From Pelagibius marinus (GTDB lineage: Bacteria; Pseudomonadota; Alphaproteobacteria; Kiloniellales; Kiloniellaceae): 64,000 nt of DNA. The stretch is taken from positions 124,001 through 188,000 of the forward strand of contig NZ_JACSDK010000003.1 of NCBI RefSeq assembly GCF_014925385.1. The letters are read 5' to 3'. Of this stretch, positions 1 through 9,392 are shown piece by piece (positions within the stretch are counted from its first letter, which is position 1; each line of letters begins with the position of its first letter). The translations under genes were made by a program, and so were the position numbers. The notes under the pieces were generated by a model. That model worked only from the letters and a program-made list of their open reading frames with translations. It was not told where the DNA came from and made no database searches.

Positions 1-357
<357 letters not shown>

Positions 358-382
358 TCTCTATGTAAGAAGCAGGCGGTTT

Positions 383-1072
383 TCAGTCAATCACGGCGAG
401 CAGGGCGGCCATGCGGCGGCGGGTCTCGGCGTCGGCGCCGCCGGTGATGCCGTTCTGGCGGTAGTGGCGCTGGAAGGCGCGGATCACGGCGGGCAGGTCC
501 TCGTCCGTAAAGCCGTAGCCGATGCGCTTGAGGGCCTGGCCGACGGCGCTTTCCAGCACCGCCGCGGAGCCTTCCTCCGGCCAGAGGCCGATGCCGCTGC
601 CCGCCAGGCCGCGCCAGTCGAACAGTTCGCCCGGGTCCTCTTTGCGCAGGGGCGCCACGTCGGCGTGGCCCAGCACCCGCGCCGCCGGGATGGGATGGCG
701 CGCCAGGATGTCCAGGGCCAGGGATTTCAGGGCCGCCATCTGCGCCGGCGGAAAGGGGCGGTAGCCGAACTCGTGGCCGGGATTGACCAGCTCGATGCCG
801 ATGGAGCGGGCATTGATGTCGCTCGCCCCCTGCCAGAGAGCGACCCCGGCGTGCCAGGCGCGGCGGTCCTCGCCGACCAGGGCGAAGATGTGCCCGTCCT
901 CCTCGATGCAGTAGTGGGCGCTGACCTTGGCTTCCGGGTCGCAGAGGCGCTGCAGCGCCGCCTCGCCGCTCGGCATGCCGGTGTAGTGCAGCACCAGGGT
1001 GTCGATCTCCTGGCCGTCCGGGCGGGCGTCGTGGTTGGGGGAGGGGCGATCTATGATATCCGAATCCGTCAT
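383..1072 (-). CDS. N-acetylmuramoyl-L-alanine amidase, AmpD type, with C-terminal peptidoglycan-binding region
   Basis: A 229-residue protein of the Amidase_2 family. It is expected to cleave the bond between N-acetylmuramic acid and L-alanine in murein fragments during wall turnover and recycling. The zinc ligands are visible: His in LVLHYT (about residue 29), His in LGHADVAP (about 135) and Asp in KEDPGELFDW (about 145-151). No signal peptide is seen, which suits a cytoplasmic AmpD-type role. Residues about 165-225 resemble a PG_binding_1 helical domain (AVGQALKRIGYGF...DLPAVIRAFQRHYR), a common extension in alphaproteobacterial AmpD. The ATG start leaves a normal N-terminus. It lies between an EamA transporter and rnpB on the same strand. 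Confidence 0.9.
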   Translation of the reverse strand: MTDSDIIDRPSPNHDARPDGQEIDTLVLHYTGMPSGEAALQRLCDPEAKVSAHYCIEEDGHIFALVGEDRRAWHAGVALWQGASDINARSIGIELVNPGHEFGYRPFPPAQMAALKSLALDILARHPIPAARVLGHADVAPLRKEDPGELFDWRGLAGSGIGLWPEEGSAAVLESAVGQALKRIGYGFTDEDLPAVIRAFQRHYRQNGITGGADAETRRRMAALLAVID

Positions 1073-1105
1073 GGCCCCACTATACCCTGATATATGCCGT
1101 TCTGC

Positions 1106-2029
1106 TTATAGCCGCTCGGCTTCGGGGGCGGTCGTTTTCGGGCGGCGCAGGATAATGATCCCCACCCCCGCGATGGTCATGACGCCGCCGGAAATGAGAT
1201 TCACGGTCAACTCCTCGTCCAGGAAGACGACGCCGGACATCACGCCGAACAGCGGCACCAGCAGGGTCGCCGACATGACCTGGTTCATCTGGTAGCGCTG
1301 CAGCAGCCAGTACCAGCAGCCGTAGCCGATCACCACCACCGCCACGGCCTGATAGACCACCGCGAAGTAGGCCCAGAAGTCGGCCTGGCGCACGGCCTCG
1401 ATCTGGCCGTCCTCCAAGACCGCCGAGGCGGCGAAGAGCATCGGCGTGGCGAAGACCGCCAGCCAGGCGTTGAGGGTGATGCCGTCCACCTCCTTCAGCC
1501 GCTTGATCATCACGTTGGCGATGGACCAGATGAAGCAGGCGGTGAGCACGAAGCTGAGCGCCAGGTACTGGCCGTCCAGGCGCGGCTCCCCGGCGATCAC
1601 GGCGACGCCCAGGAAGGCGATGGCCATGCCCAGCGCGCGGCGCCAGCCCAGCCTGTCCTTGAAGAAGATGGCCGCCAGCAGTGAGGCGAAGGGCACCTGA
1701 AGCTGGATGGTGATGGCCGCGGTGGCGGCGTCGACCGTCTTCAGCCCGTTGAACATGAAGGAGAAGTGCAGCAGCCCCAGGACCACCGCGATGGCGAAGA
1801 CGGCGCCCCATTGGCCGTGCGGGCGTTTGGCGAAGGGCAGCAGCAGGATGGCGACCAGCAGAAAGCGGCAGGCGACCAGGAAGATCGGCGGGATCTGCTG
1901 CAGGCCGATCTTGGCGACGGCGAAGTTGAGGCCCCAGAGAATCATGATGCCGAGCACCAGCAGCAGGTGCAGCGGGGTGAGCGGCGTCTCGGCGCTCGGC
2001 GCTTCGCGGCGGGGCTTGGCGTCGCTCAA
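1106..2029 (-). CDS. DMT superfamily transporter, EamA family
   Basis: A 307-residue inner-membrane protein with about ten hydrophobic segments arranged as two EamA repeats (roughly residues 20-150 and 165-300). The first repeat starts with the usual ILWGLNFAVAK motif, and each repeat carries the conserved glycine, proline and glutamate turns. EamA proteins generally export metabolites such as amino acids; the substrate here cannot be read from sequence. Its ATG overlaps the stop of the upstream ABC-F gene by 4 bases (2026-2029), which suggests co-transcription and translational coupling. The C-terminus ends in a short basic tail. Confidence 0.88.
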   Translation of the reverse strand: MSDAKPRREAPSAETPLTPLHLLLVLGIMILWGLNFAVAKIGLQQIPPIFLVACRFLLVAILLLPFAKRPHGQWGAVFAIAVVLGLLHFSFMFNGLKTVDAATAAITIQLQVPFASLLAAIFFKDRLGWRRALGMAIAFLGVAVIAGEPRLDGQYLALSFVLTACFIWSIANVMIKRLKEVDGITLNAWLAVFATPMLFAASAVLEDGQIEAVRQADFWAYFAVVYQAVAVVVIGYGCWYWLLQRYQMNQVMSATLLVPLFGVMSGVVFLDEELTVNLISGGVMTIAGVGIIILRRPKTTAPEAERL

Positions 2030-3879
2030 GAGGTGAGCTCTCCCTTGCCGGCCTCGAGCGCTTCGCGCTCGGCCTCCAGCTCCAGCCAGCGTTCCTCGGC
2101 CGCGGCCAGCTCCGCGCGCCGGGCGGTGAGTGTTTTGGTGGTCTCGGCGAAGGCGCCGGGGTCCTTGGCGTAGAGCTGCGGGTCGGCCAGCTTTTCCTCC
2201 AGCGCCGTCACCTCGGCGGTCAGCTTGTCGATGCGCCCCGGCAGCTGGTCCAGCTCGCGCTGGTCCTTGTAGCTCAGCTTCGCCGCTTTCTTCGGCCGGG
2301 CGGCTTCCGGCCTGGGGGCCGCCGCCTTGGCGCGCGCCTTGGCCTCGCTGCGCGCGGTCTCGCCGCGCTGCTTCTTGTAGTGCAGGTAGTCGCTGTAGCC
2401 CCCGGCCACCTCCACGGTCCGGCCGCCCCCCTCCATGGCGATCACCGAGCTCACCAGGCGGTCCAGGAAGTCGCGGTCGTGGCTCACCAGGATCAGCGTG
2501 CCTTCATAGTCGCTCAGCACCTCTTCCAGCAGGTCCAGCGTTTCCATGTCCAGGTCGTTGGTCGGCTCGTCGAGGACCAGCAGGTTGCTTGGGCGGGCGA
2601 AGAGGCGGGCCAGCAGCAGGCGCGCCTTCTCGCCGCCGGACAGCGCCTTGACGGGCTGGCGCGCCTGGCTCTCGTCGAAGAGGAAGTCCTTCAGGTAGGA
2701 GACCACGTGGCGCTGGCGGCCGCGGGCGATGATGGTGTCGCCGCCGTCCGGGGCCAGCACCTGCCAAAGGGTCGCCTCGGGGTCGAGGCTCTCGCGGCGC
2801 TGGTCGAAGTAAAGCGGCTCGACGTTGGCGCCGATCTTCAGCTTGCCGCTGTCCGGGGCCAGGGACCCTATGAGGATCTTCACCAGGGTCGACTTGCCGG
2901 CGCCGTTGGGCCCGATGATGCCCAGGCGGTCGCCGCGGCGGATGCGGGTGGAAAAATCCTTCAGGATGACCACCTCTCCTTCCGCCCCGCTGAAGCTCTT
3001 GGAGAGGGTCTCGGCCTCGACCACCATGTCGCCGCTGCGCCCGCTGCTGGCGGTCTCCAGCTTGGCGGTGCCGATCTGGTTCAGCCATTCGGCGCGTTCC
3101 CTGCGCAGGCCCTGCAGGCGGGCGAGGCGGCCCTGGTTGCGCTTGCGTCTTGCGGTGACGCCGCGCTGCAGCCAGCGCTCCTCGCGCACGATCTGGCGTT
3201 CCAGCTTGTGCTGCTGCTCGGCTTCCTGCTGGCGCAGCTCCTCGGCCCAGTCCTCGAAGTAGGCGAAGGACTTGTCGAGGCGCTGCAGCCTGCCACGGTC
3301 GAGCCACAGCGTGGTGTTGGTCAGCTGCGAGAGGAAGGTACGGTCGTGGCTGATCACCAGCAGGGCGCCGCGGAAGCGCTTCAGCTCGCCCTCCAGCCAG
3401 TCGATGGTCGGCAGGTCCAGATGGTTGGTCGGCTCGTCGAGCAGCAGCACCTCGGGGTCGGAGACCAGGCAGCGGGCCAGCGCCACGCGCCGGCCCTCGC
3501 CGCCGGAGAGCCCGCCCAGCTTGCGCGTCCCGTCCAGTTCCAGGCGCAGCAGCACCGCGTCGACGGCGTGGCGCGGCGCGTCCGGTCCGCCCGCCGGATC
3601 GCGGGTGACATAGGCGGCGATGGTCTCGTCGGAATCAAACTGCGGGTCCTGCGGCAGGTAGGCGACCTTTGTGCCCGGCTGCACGAAGCGTTCGCCGCCG
3701 TCCAGGTCCTGCAGACCGGCGATGATCTTCAGCAGGCTCGACTTGCCGGTGCCGTTGCGCCCCACCAGGCAGGCGCGCTCGCCGTTTGCCAGCGCCAGGT
3801 CGAGGCCGCTGAACAGCGTCGTCGCGCCAAAGGCCAGGCGCGCGTTCTTCAACGCGATGAGGGGAGGCGTGGCAGCCAT
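2026..3879 (-). CDS. uup: ABC-F family ATPase, Uup type
   Basis: A 617-residue cytosolic protein with two ABC nucleotide-binding domains in one chain and no membrane segments, the ABC-F architecture. Walker A motifs are GRNGTGKSSL (about residues 41-50) and GPNGAGKSTL (about 323-332). Signature motifs are LSGGEGRRV and LSGGEKARL, and both Walker B strands end in LDEPTNHLD/LDEPTNDLD. The linker between the domains is long and charged. A C-terminal coiled coil (about 550-610, RELDQLPGRIDKLTAEVTAL) identifies the Uup branch, linked to ribosome function and to DNA branched intermediates. The start is 2 bases downstream of the stop of the DnaJ-domain gene, so these genes form a tight operon. Confidence 0.9.
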   Translation of the reverse strand: MAATPPLIALKNARLAFGATTLFSGLDLALANGERACLVGRNGTGKSSLLKIIAGLQDLDGGERFVQPGTKVAYLPQDPQFDSDETIAAYVTRDPAGGPDAPRHAVDAVLLRLELDGTRKLGGLSGGEGRRVALARCLVSDPEVLLLDEPTNHLDLPTIDWLEGELKRFRGALLVISHDRTFLSQLTNTTLWLDRGRLQRLDKSFAYFEDWAEELRQQEAEQQHKLERQIVREERWLQRGVTARRKRNQGRLARLQGLRRERAEWLNQIGTAKLETASSGRSGDMVVEAETLSKSFSGAEGEVVILKDFSTRIRRGDRLGIIGPNGAGKSTLVKILIGSLAPDSGKLKIGANVEPLYFDQRRESLDPEATLWQVLAPDGGDTIIARGRQRHVVSYLKDFLFDESQARQPVKALSGGEKARLLLARLFARPSNLLVLDEPTNDLDMETLDLLEEVLSDYEGTLILVSHDRDFLDRLVSSVIAMEGGGRTVEVAGGYSDYLHYKKQRGETARSEAKARAKAAAPRPEAARPKKAAKLSYKDQRELDQLPGRIDKLTAEVTALEEKLADPQLYAKDPGAFAETTKTLTARRAELAAAEERWLELEAEREALEAGKGELTS

Positions 3880-3881
3880 GG

Positions 3882-4613
3882 TTACTTAATGCCGCGCAGC
3901 TTCTTGATTTCGTCGTAGGCGGCGTTGATGACCGCCAGCTTCTCGTTCGCCATGTCGACGAACTCCTGCGGCAGGCCCTGGGCGACCAGGCGGTCGGGAT
4001 GGTTCTCCACCACCAGCTTGCGGTGGGCGTTGCGGATCTCCTGGTCGCCGGCCTCGCGGCTGACGCCGAGAATGCGGAAGGGGTCGCCTTTCTCTGCGCC
4101 GACGTTGGCGGCGCGGATGCGGTCCCAGTCCTGCGCGTCGAAACCGAAGATGACGGCGAGCTGTTCCAGGTAGGCCAGTTCTTCCTCGGCCACCCGGCCG
4201 TCGGCGCGGGCGATGTGGAACAATCCGCTCAGCAGTTCCTCCAGCACCGCCGGGTTGTCGGCGAACATGCGGGCCAGCTGCTTGGCATAGGGCTCGAAGC
4301 CGCCGGCGTCCTTGCGCGCCTGGTCGAAGACCCGCCCGACGTTCTTCATCTCGTCCTGGGGGATGTGGAAGACCTGCTTGAAGGCGTCCACCTCGTCGCG
4401 CGTCACCTGGCCGTCGGCCTTGGCGAGCTTGGCGCCCAGCACGATGACGCCGATGGTGAAGGCGATCTGCTTGGTGGCGTCATTGGCCTCGGGGCCGGTC
4501 GAGTCCTTGAACTTGTCGACGGCATGGCCGGCGATGGCGCCGATCAAGGCGCCAATCGGGCCGCCCAGCGCGAAGCCGGCGGCGCCACCGAGAATCTTGC
4601 CCCAAACGCTCAT
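3882..4613 (-). CDS. TerB-DnaJ co-chaperone, DjlA-like
   Basis: A 243-residue protein with the order of parts seen in DjlA: a short N-terminal hydrophobic glycine-rich segment (GKILGGAAGFALGG...AIAGH, residues 5-32), a TerB-like helical domain (about 45-165, with acidic KADGQVTRDEVDAF and RADGRVAEEELAYL motifs), and a C-terminal J domain (about 178-243). The J domain keeps the HPD tripeptide in VENHPDRL, which is needed to stimulate DnaK ATPase. It is therefore a probable membrane-associated DnaK partner. The gene is 2 bases upstream of the ABC-F gene on the same strand. Confidence 0.87.
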   Translation of the reverse strand: MSVWGKILGGAAGFALGGPIGALIGAIAGHAVDKFKDSTGPEANDATKQIAFTIGVIVLGAKLAKADGQVTRDEVDAFKQVFHIPQDEMKNVGRVFDQARKDAGGFEPYAKQLARMFADNPAVLEELLSGLFHIARADGRVAEEELAYLEQLAVIFGFDAQDWDRIRAANVGAEKGDPFRILGVSREAGDQEIRNAHRKLVVENHPDRLVAQGLPQEFVDMANEKLAVINAAYDEIKKLRGIK

Positions 4614-4734
4614 GTCGTCGCTGTCGTCGGAAAGGAGGGAGGAAAAGGTCGACGGCGGCAGAATGACGGCCCGCCCCCGGTGGCGTCAAGCCGCGCCCGC
4701 GCAAGGCTGCCCTGCGCGGGAAGGCCTGCTGCGC

Positions 4735-5490
4735 TCAGTTGAGGCCGATCCGCCCCAGCCCGGGCAGCTTGAAGGCCAGGTCCTTTGGGTCGACACCGAA
4801 GGTGAGGCCCAGCAGGTTCAACTCGAAGCCCTCCTCCAACGCCAGCATGCCGCCCAGAACGCCGTAGAGGGAGACCTGGTAGCCGGTGCCGCTGGGCGTG
4901 GCGGCGGCGAAGTCGCCGGGGGCCAGATAGTCCTTGCCGACGGCCGTCGGCGGCAGGTCGAGCTTCAGCGCCGGCACCTGGCGGGCGACGCTCGCGGTAA
5001 AGGTGTTGGAGTTGGGCCCCGGCCAGGTGCGGTAGAGCCCGGCGTAGGGATAGGCGGCGACCGCTGCCTCGATCTGCGGAATCGCCTCGGCGGCCGCGGC
5101 GCCGCGCAGTTCGGCATAGATCTGCGGCTCGGCGCCGAACCAGCGGCGGTCGGGCGGGCCTTCGCGGCGGGTCAGGCCGTTGCCGTCGCGCCAGTAGCGC
5201 CAGCCGATGACCTCGTAGGTCACGTAGGCGTCGGCCTTTTCCGGCTTCACCGCGATCCAGGTGTGCACGGCGAAGGCGCCGCGCCAATGGAAGGCCCGCG
5301 CGCCGTAGACCTGGACCACGGCTTCCGGCGTGCTGGCGGCCGGCGGCACGATGGCGGCGCTTTCCCGGCTCGCGGTGTACCAACTGCGCTCCAACGAAAC
5401 CTCACCGGTCATGAGGGCCAGGGCCGGTCCGGCAAGAAGAACGCCGAGAATCAACACCATGCGCCGCAGATTGACGATTAGATAAGTCAC
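4735..5490 (-). CDS. DUF3750 family protein, probably exported or membrane-anchored
   Basis: A 251-residue protein matching what I recall of DUF3750 proteins. An N-terminal hydrophobic stretch (residues 10-26, MVLILGVLLAGPALALM) looks like a signal peptide or anchor. The body contains the aromatic-rich FHWRGAFAVHTWIAVKP and WRYWRDGNG segments and a conserved YPYAGLYRTWPGPNSNTF block with cysteine-free surroundings. No catalytic role is established. It is followed after 121 bases by the DjlA-like gene on the same strand and is divergent from the chemoreceptor gene at 5689. Family assignment is from memory of the motif and was not searched. Confidence 0.7.
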   Translation of the reverse strand: MTYLIVNLRRMVLILGVLLAGPALALMTGEVSLERSWYTASRESAAIVPPAASTPEAVVQVYGARAFHWRGAFAVHTWIAVKPEKADAYVTYEVIGWRYWRDGNGLTRREGPPDRRWFGAEPQIYAELRGAAAAEAIPQIEAAVAAYPYAGLYRTWPGPNSNTFTASVARQVPALKLDLPPTAVGKDYLAPGDFAAATPSGTGYQVSLYGVLGGMLALEEGFELNLLGLTFGVDPKDLAFKLPGLGRIGLN

Positions 5491-5688
5491 AGAATCGGAC
5501 CCGTATAACCCGTATAAGTAGTGTCGAACTGAATACTCAACCTAGATGCTCAATATGGCGCTGTTGTGGCGGAAATATACCGGCGGTTTTGCTCATATAA
5601 GGCTTTCTTAACGCTGTTCCGCCAAATTATCGCCCAATGGGACCGGACGGAGAGCCGGGTCTGGGACTTGGGGACAGAAGGGTTGGAA

Positions 5689-7080
5689 ATGTCGGGCGAC
5701 GTGGCTTCGGAAGCTAAAATTATAGAGGGTTTGGCGCGCGAGGCGGCCGGGCTTGGGGTCGAGATCGTTGATGTTGCGGGCAATATCGACGAGATCTCGA
5801 CGCGGGTCGAGCAGCAGGCGCGCTCGTTTCGCGGACTGGTAGAAAACGCCGGCGAGGTGAACGACAGCAATCGGCGCATCGCCACCGCCGCCGGCCACGC
5901 GCGCGAGAAGGCGACCGAAACCGCCAGCAGCGTGCGCGAGTCCGAAAACACGGTGCGTAACGCCGTCAGCGACATCGTTGCGCTGGTCGAGGCCGTCTCC
6001 GTCATCGAGGGGCAGCTGACCGGCCTGCAGGAGGCGCTCAGCGAGGTCGCCCAGGTGGCCCAGGGTATCGACGCCATCGCCAAGCAGACCAACCTGCTGG
6101 CGCTGAACGCCACCATCGAGGCGGCGCGCGCCGGCGAGGCCGGCCGCGGCTTTGCCGTGGTGGCCGGCGAGGTGAAGGAACTGGCAACCCAGACCTCCAA
6201 GGCGACGGCACAGATCGACGAGACCCTGAAGCGGCTGACCGAGCAGGCCGACCAACTGATCAACCAGGGCAACGAGACCACCGGGCGGGCCGAGTCCGTG
6301 CGCAGCGGCACCCAGACCATCGGCGACGTGATGAGCGTCGTCGGCCAGGCGGTGACCGGCATCGAGGAAGACACCACGGCCATCGCCGAGAGCGCGGCGC
6401 GTATCGACCAGCAGTGCGGCACCTTCGTGACCACCCTGGAGGGCATGAACGAAGAGGTCGCGGTCTCCAGCAAGACCCTGGGTGAGGCGCGCGATCGGGT
6501 GAACCGCCTCATCGGCGTCAGCGAGAAGGTCATCCGCCTGACCGCGCAGTCATCCATGAATTCGCTGGACGGCCCCTTCATCAGCCAGGTGAAGGATGTG
6601 GCCGCCAAGGTCTCCGCCGCCTTCGAGCAGGCCATCGCCGATGGCCGCATCACCGAAGCGCAGCTTTTCGACCGCGACTACAAACCGATTCCGGGCAGCG
6701 ATCCGGAGCAGCTCATGGCCGGCTGCGTCGCGCTGACCGACGAAGTCCTGCCGCCGATCCAGGAGCCGCTGCTCGACTTCGACGAGCGCGTCGTGTTCTG
6801 CGCCTCTGTCGACGTGAACGGCTTCCTGCCGACGCACAACTTGAAGTTCGGGCAGCCGCAGGGCGACGACCCTGTGTGGAACGCCGCCAACTGCCGCAAC
6901 CGGCGCATCTTCGACGACCGCGTCGGCCTGGCCGCCGGCCAGAACACCGAGCCCTTCCTGCTGCAGACCTATCGCCGCGACATGGGCGGCGGCAACTTCG
7001 TCATGATGAAGGACGTCTCGGCGCCCATCATGGTCGGCGGCAAGCATTGGGGCGGCGTGCGCCTGGCCTACAAGGTCTGA
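5689..7080 (+). CDS. soluble methyl-accepting chemotaxis protein with C-terminal sensory domain
   Basis: A 463-residue chemoreceptor without transmembrane segments, so presumably cytoplasmic. The signalling hairpin is unmistakable: the tip [20 protein letters not shown] and following [12 protein letters not shown] lie about residues 133-170, flanked by long coiled coils. Unusually, the sensing part is C-terminal: after the signalling helices comes a 150-residue region with [34 protein letters not shown] and [12 protein letters not shown], reminiscent of Cache-like folds. I chose the ATG at 5689, preceded by AAGGGTTGG, over a GTG at 5566 that would add 41 residues of unrelated composition. It probably feeds CheA, but no che genes are in the window. 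Confidence 0.85.
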   Translation: MSGDVASEAKIIEGLAREAAGLGVEIVDVAGNIDEISTRVEQQARSFRGLVENAGEVNDSNRRIATAAGHAREKATETASSVRESENTVRNAVSDIVALVEAVSVIEGQLTGLQEALSEVAQVAQGIDAIAKQTNLLALNATIEAARAGEAGRGFAVVAGEVKELATQTSKATAQIDETLKRLTEQADQLINQGNETTGRAESVRSGTQTIGDVMSVVGQAVTGIEEDTTAIAESAARIDQQCGTFVTTLEGMNEEVAVSSKTLGEARDRVNRLIGVSEKVIRLTAQSSMNSLDGPFISQVKDVAAKVSAAFEQAIADGRITEAQLFDRDYKPIPGSDPEQLMAGCVALTDEVLPPIQEPLLDFDERVVFCASVDVNGFLPTHNLKFGQPQGDDPVWNAANCRNRRIFDDRVGLAAGQNTEPFLLQTYRRDMGGGNFVMMKDVSAPIMVGGKHWGGVRLAYKV

Positions 7081-7233
7081 CGCTGCGTTTAGGTGTTTGG
7101 CCGCTTGCAGGATTCTTGCCCTGCGCTTGGCTATCGACCCATCACAAACAATCGCCTAAGGTCTCCGCGATTCCGGTCGGCGCCGACTCCCGGCGTCGCC
7201 TCCAACACACTGTCGATACGCGCGGAGGCAGCG

Positions 7234-7833
7234 ATGCAGCTCTTCTATTCCCCCACGTCCCCCTATGCCCGCAAGTGCCGGGTGGTGGCGCGCGAGCGTG
7301 ATCTCATGGCGGACGTAGAGGAGCTCGCCGTCGTCCCCAACGACGATCCACCGGAGCTGCAGCGCCGGAATCCCCTGGGCAAGGTGCCCTGTCTTGTGCT
7401 CGACGACGGCGCAGCGATCTTCGACAGCCCGGTGATCGCCGAGTATCTCGACGGCCTGGGCTCCGGCCCGGCGCTGATCCCGGCCGCCGGCCCGGCGCGC
7501 TTCAAGGTGCTGGTGGCCGCCGCCCTGGGCCAGGGCGTGACCGACGCCGCCTATCTGGCCACCGGCGAGTCACGCCGCCCGGCGGACAAGCGGTCGCAGG
7601 AGGTGGTCGACCGCTACCGCGCGGCGATGCTGCGCAGCGTCGACCACATGATGGATCATCTGAATGGGCTGCCGGGCGAGCTGACCATGGGCCACATCGC
7701 CTGCGGCACGGCGCTGGGTTACCTGGACCTGCGCCACGGCGACCTGAAGTGGCGCGACGGCCACGACTCGCTGGCGGCCTGGTTCGAGGAGTTCAACGCC
7801 CGCCCTTCGATGCAGGAGACCGCCCCGGCGTAA
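7234..7833 (+). CDS. glutathione S-transferase family protein
   Basis: A 199-residue protein. Residues 1-75 form a thioredoxin-fold GST domain (MQLFYSPTSPYARKCRVVA, then NPLGKVPCLVLDDG with the cis-proline, then FDSPVIAEYL with the glutathione gamma-glutamyl contact). The remainder is the all-helical C-terminal domain. The Ser in SPTSPY is the likely activating residue. The ATG at 7234 follows a good CGGAGG site; upstream in-frame starts would add unrelated sequence. Its 3' end overlaps the convergent EamA exporter gene by 41 bases. The substrate is unknown. Confidence 0.87.
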   Translation: MQLFYSPTSPYARKCRVVARERDLMADVEELAVVPNDDPPELQRRNPLGKVPCLVLDDGAAIFDSPVIAEYLDGLGSGPALIPAAGPARFKVLVAAALGQGVTDAAYLATGESRRPADKRSQEVVDRYRAAMLRSVDHMMDHLNGLPGELTMGHIACGTALGYLDLRHGDLKWRDGHDSLAAWFEEFNARPSMQETAPA

Positions 7834-8779
7834 TCCGCCGCGAGGTGAGTCGCCCCAAGGTGAGTCGCTCCAAGGTGAATCGGGGCGGCGCGAGGCCGAG
7901 GGCCGTCGCCATGCCGGCGGTGACCAGACCCGCACCCGCCAGGTCGCCGGCGCCGGGCACTTCGCCCAGCAGCGGCCAGGCCAGCAGCACGGCGATGGCC
8001 GGGACCAGGGTGGCGAAGACCGCGCCGCCGCCGGCCCCCAGCAGCGCCACCGCGCGGCTGTAGCAGACCAGCGCCAGCACCGCCGCGAAGAGACCCTGGA
8101 AGACCGCCTGGCCGGCGACCTCCGCCGGCGCGGCTTGAAGCAGCCGCGGTTCGGCGAAGACCAGGTAGGCCGGCAGGTAGAGCAGCAGCGAAAGTACCGA
8201 GACCAGGGCCGTGGCCTGCAGCGGCGCGGCGCCCCAGGCGCGCGCGGCCACCGTGTAGCCGGCCCACAGCAGGCCGCCGGCGGCGAAGAGCAGCTGCCCC
8301 TTCCATTGTCCCGGCTGGGTATCGAGCAGGTTCTGGCCGCCGATCAGCGCGATGCCGGCCAGGATGACGGCGATGCCGAGGAGGCGCCGGCGCGGCGGGC
8401 GGTCGCCCAGCAGCAACCAGCCGCCCAGGGTGGAGCAGGCCAGCATGCAACTGGGCGTGATGATGCCGCCCTGTCCCGCCGGGGCGTAAGCCAGGCCGCC
8501 GGCGGTCACCAGCACGTAGGGCGCACCGGCCCCGGCGGCCAGCACCAGGGCGCGCGGCCAGCCGAGCCCGCCGGTGCCGTGACGCAGCACCAGCGGCAGC
8601 AGGACCAGGCCGGCGACGCCGAAGCGCAGGGCGGCGAGGTCGGCGGCGGCCAGGGTCTCGGCCTGGATGCCGATGGCCGAGACCACCGGCCAGGCGCCCC
8701 AGATCAGCGCGGCGGCGAGGCCGTAGAGCACGGCGGCGGAACGGCCCTGTTCCGGCGCGGGGAGGGAGAGGGACGACAT
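7793..8779 (-). CDS. DMT superfamily transporter, EamA family, with repeat-encoded tail
   Basis: A 328-residue inner-membrane protein with ten predicted helices in two EamA repeats (about 15-150 and 165-300). It is divergently arranged with the Lrp/AsnC regulator at 8910, separated by 130 bases. That layout is common for amino-acid exporters controlled by their neighbour, so I infer amino-acid or related metabolite efflux. The last about 25 residues (RFTLERLTLGRLTSRRITPG) are encoded by a 15-bp tandem repeat and are not part of the EamA fold. The 3' end overlaps the GST gene by 41 bases, so the tail may be a read-through extension. Confidence 0.86.
   Translation of the reverse strand: MSSLSLPAPEQGRSAAVLYGLAAALIWGAWPVVSAIGIQAETLAAADLAALRFGVAGLVLLPLVLRHGTGGLGWPRALVLAAGAGAPYVLVTAGGLAYAPAGQGGIITPSCMLACSTLGGWLLLGDRPPRRRLLGIAVILAGIALIGGQNLLDTQPGQWKGQLLFAAGGLLWAGYTVAARAWGAAPLQATALVSVLSLLLYLPAYLVFAEPRLLQAAPAEVAGQAVFQGLFAAVLALVCYSRAVALLGAGGGAVFATLVPAIAVLLAWPLLGEVPGAGDLAGAGLVTAGMATALGLAPPRFTLERLTLGRLTSRRITPGRSPASKGGR
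7842..7886. repeat. 15-bp tandem repeat, three units
   Basis: Three near-identical units carry AGGTGAGTCGC (starting at 7843 and 7858) and AGGTGAATCG (7873), spaced exactly 15 bases. In the minus-strand exporter gene they encode a pentapeptide-like series (RFTLE, RLTLG, RLTSR, RITPG). They begin just past the GST stop codon. Confidence 0.85.
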
Positions 8780-8909
8780 GGCCTGGTCCTCGTTGTGTTT
8801 CGGGGAAAACCGACGATAGGCCGAAGGGGGTGTCGCGATACTGCGTTATGTGCCGGGTCAAGCAGAAATTAATCGTGAAAACGCAAAAACGAGCCGATAA
8901 ACTGCAGAT

Positions 8910-9371
8910 ATGGATGAATTAGATCAGTATGACGTCGCGTTGCTCGACGCTTTGCAGCAGGACAACCGCCAGACCTCCGAGATGCTGGCCATCGCCGTGG
9001 GCCTGTCGCCGACGGCCTGTCAGCGCCGCATGAAGCGGCTGCGCGAGGCGGGTTACATTGCCGCCGACGTTTCGGTGCTGGACCCGGCGAAGGTCGGCCG
9101 GCGGATCACCTTCATCGTGCAGGTCGATCTCGCCCGCGGCCGGGCCGACATCGTCGACGGCTTCAAGCGGGACATGCAGAAGATCCCGGAGGTGCAGCAG
9201 TGCTACTACGTCACCGGCGAATGCGATTTCGTCCTGGTCGTCGTTGCCGAGGATCTCGCCCACTATGAGCAGCTCACCCGGCGTCTCTTCTACGGCAACA
9301 ACGTCATCCGGAAGTTCCACACCCAGGTTGTCATGGACAGCGTGAAACTGGGCCTTACAATTCCCCTCTAG
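8910..9371 (+). CDS. Lrp/AsnC family transcriptional regulator
   Basis: A 153-residue regulator. Residues 1-60 hold the winged helix-turn-helix (LDQYDVALLDALQQDNRQTS, then VGLSPTACQRRMKRLREAGYI). Residues 65-150 are the RAM/AsnC ligand domain with the typical VQQCYYVTGECDFVLVV strand. Such proteins form octamers that sense amino acids. It is divergent from the EamA exporter at 7793-8779 and probably controls it from the shared 130-base AT-richer gap. Confidence 0.93.
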   Translation: MDELDQYDVALLDALQQDNRQTSEMLAIAVGLSPTACQRRMKRLREAGYIAADVSVLDPAKVGRRITFIVQVDLARGRADIVDGFKRDMQKIPEVQQCYYVTGECDFVLVVVAEDLAHYEQLTRRLFYGNNVIRKFHTQVVMDSVKLGLTIPL

Positions 9372-9392
9372 GTTTAGACCTCTGGAGGGGGC

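Noticed and set aside
5566-5688. GTG start 41 codons upstream for the soluble chemoreceptor
   Set aside because: The added residues do not look like a sensor or membrane segment, while the ATG at 5689 has a ribosome site.
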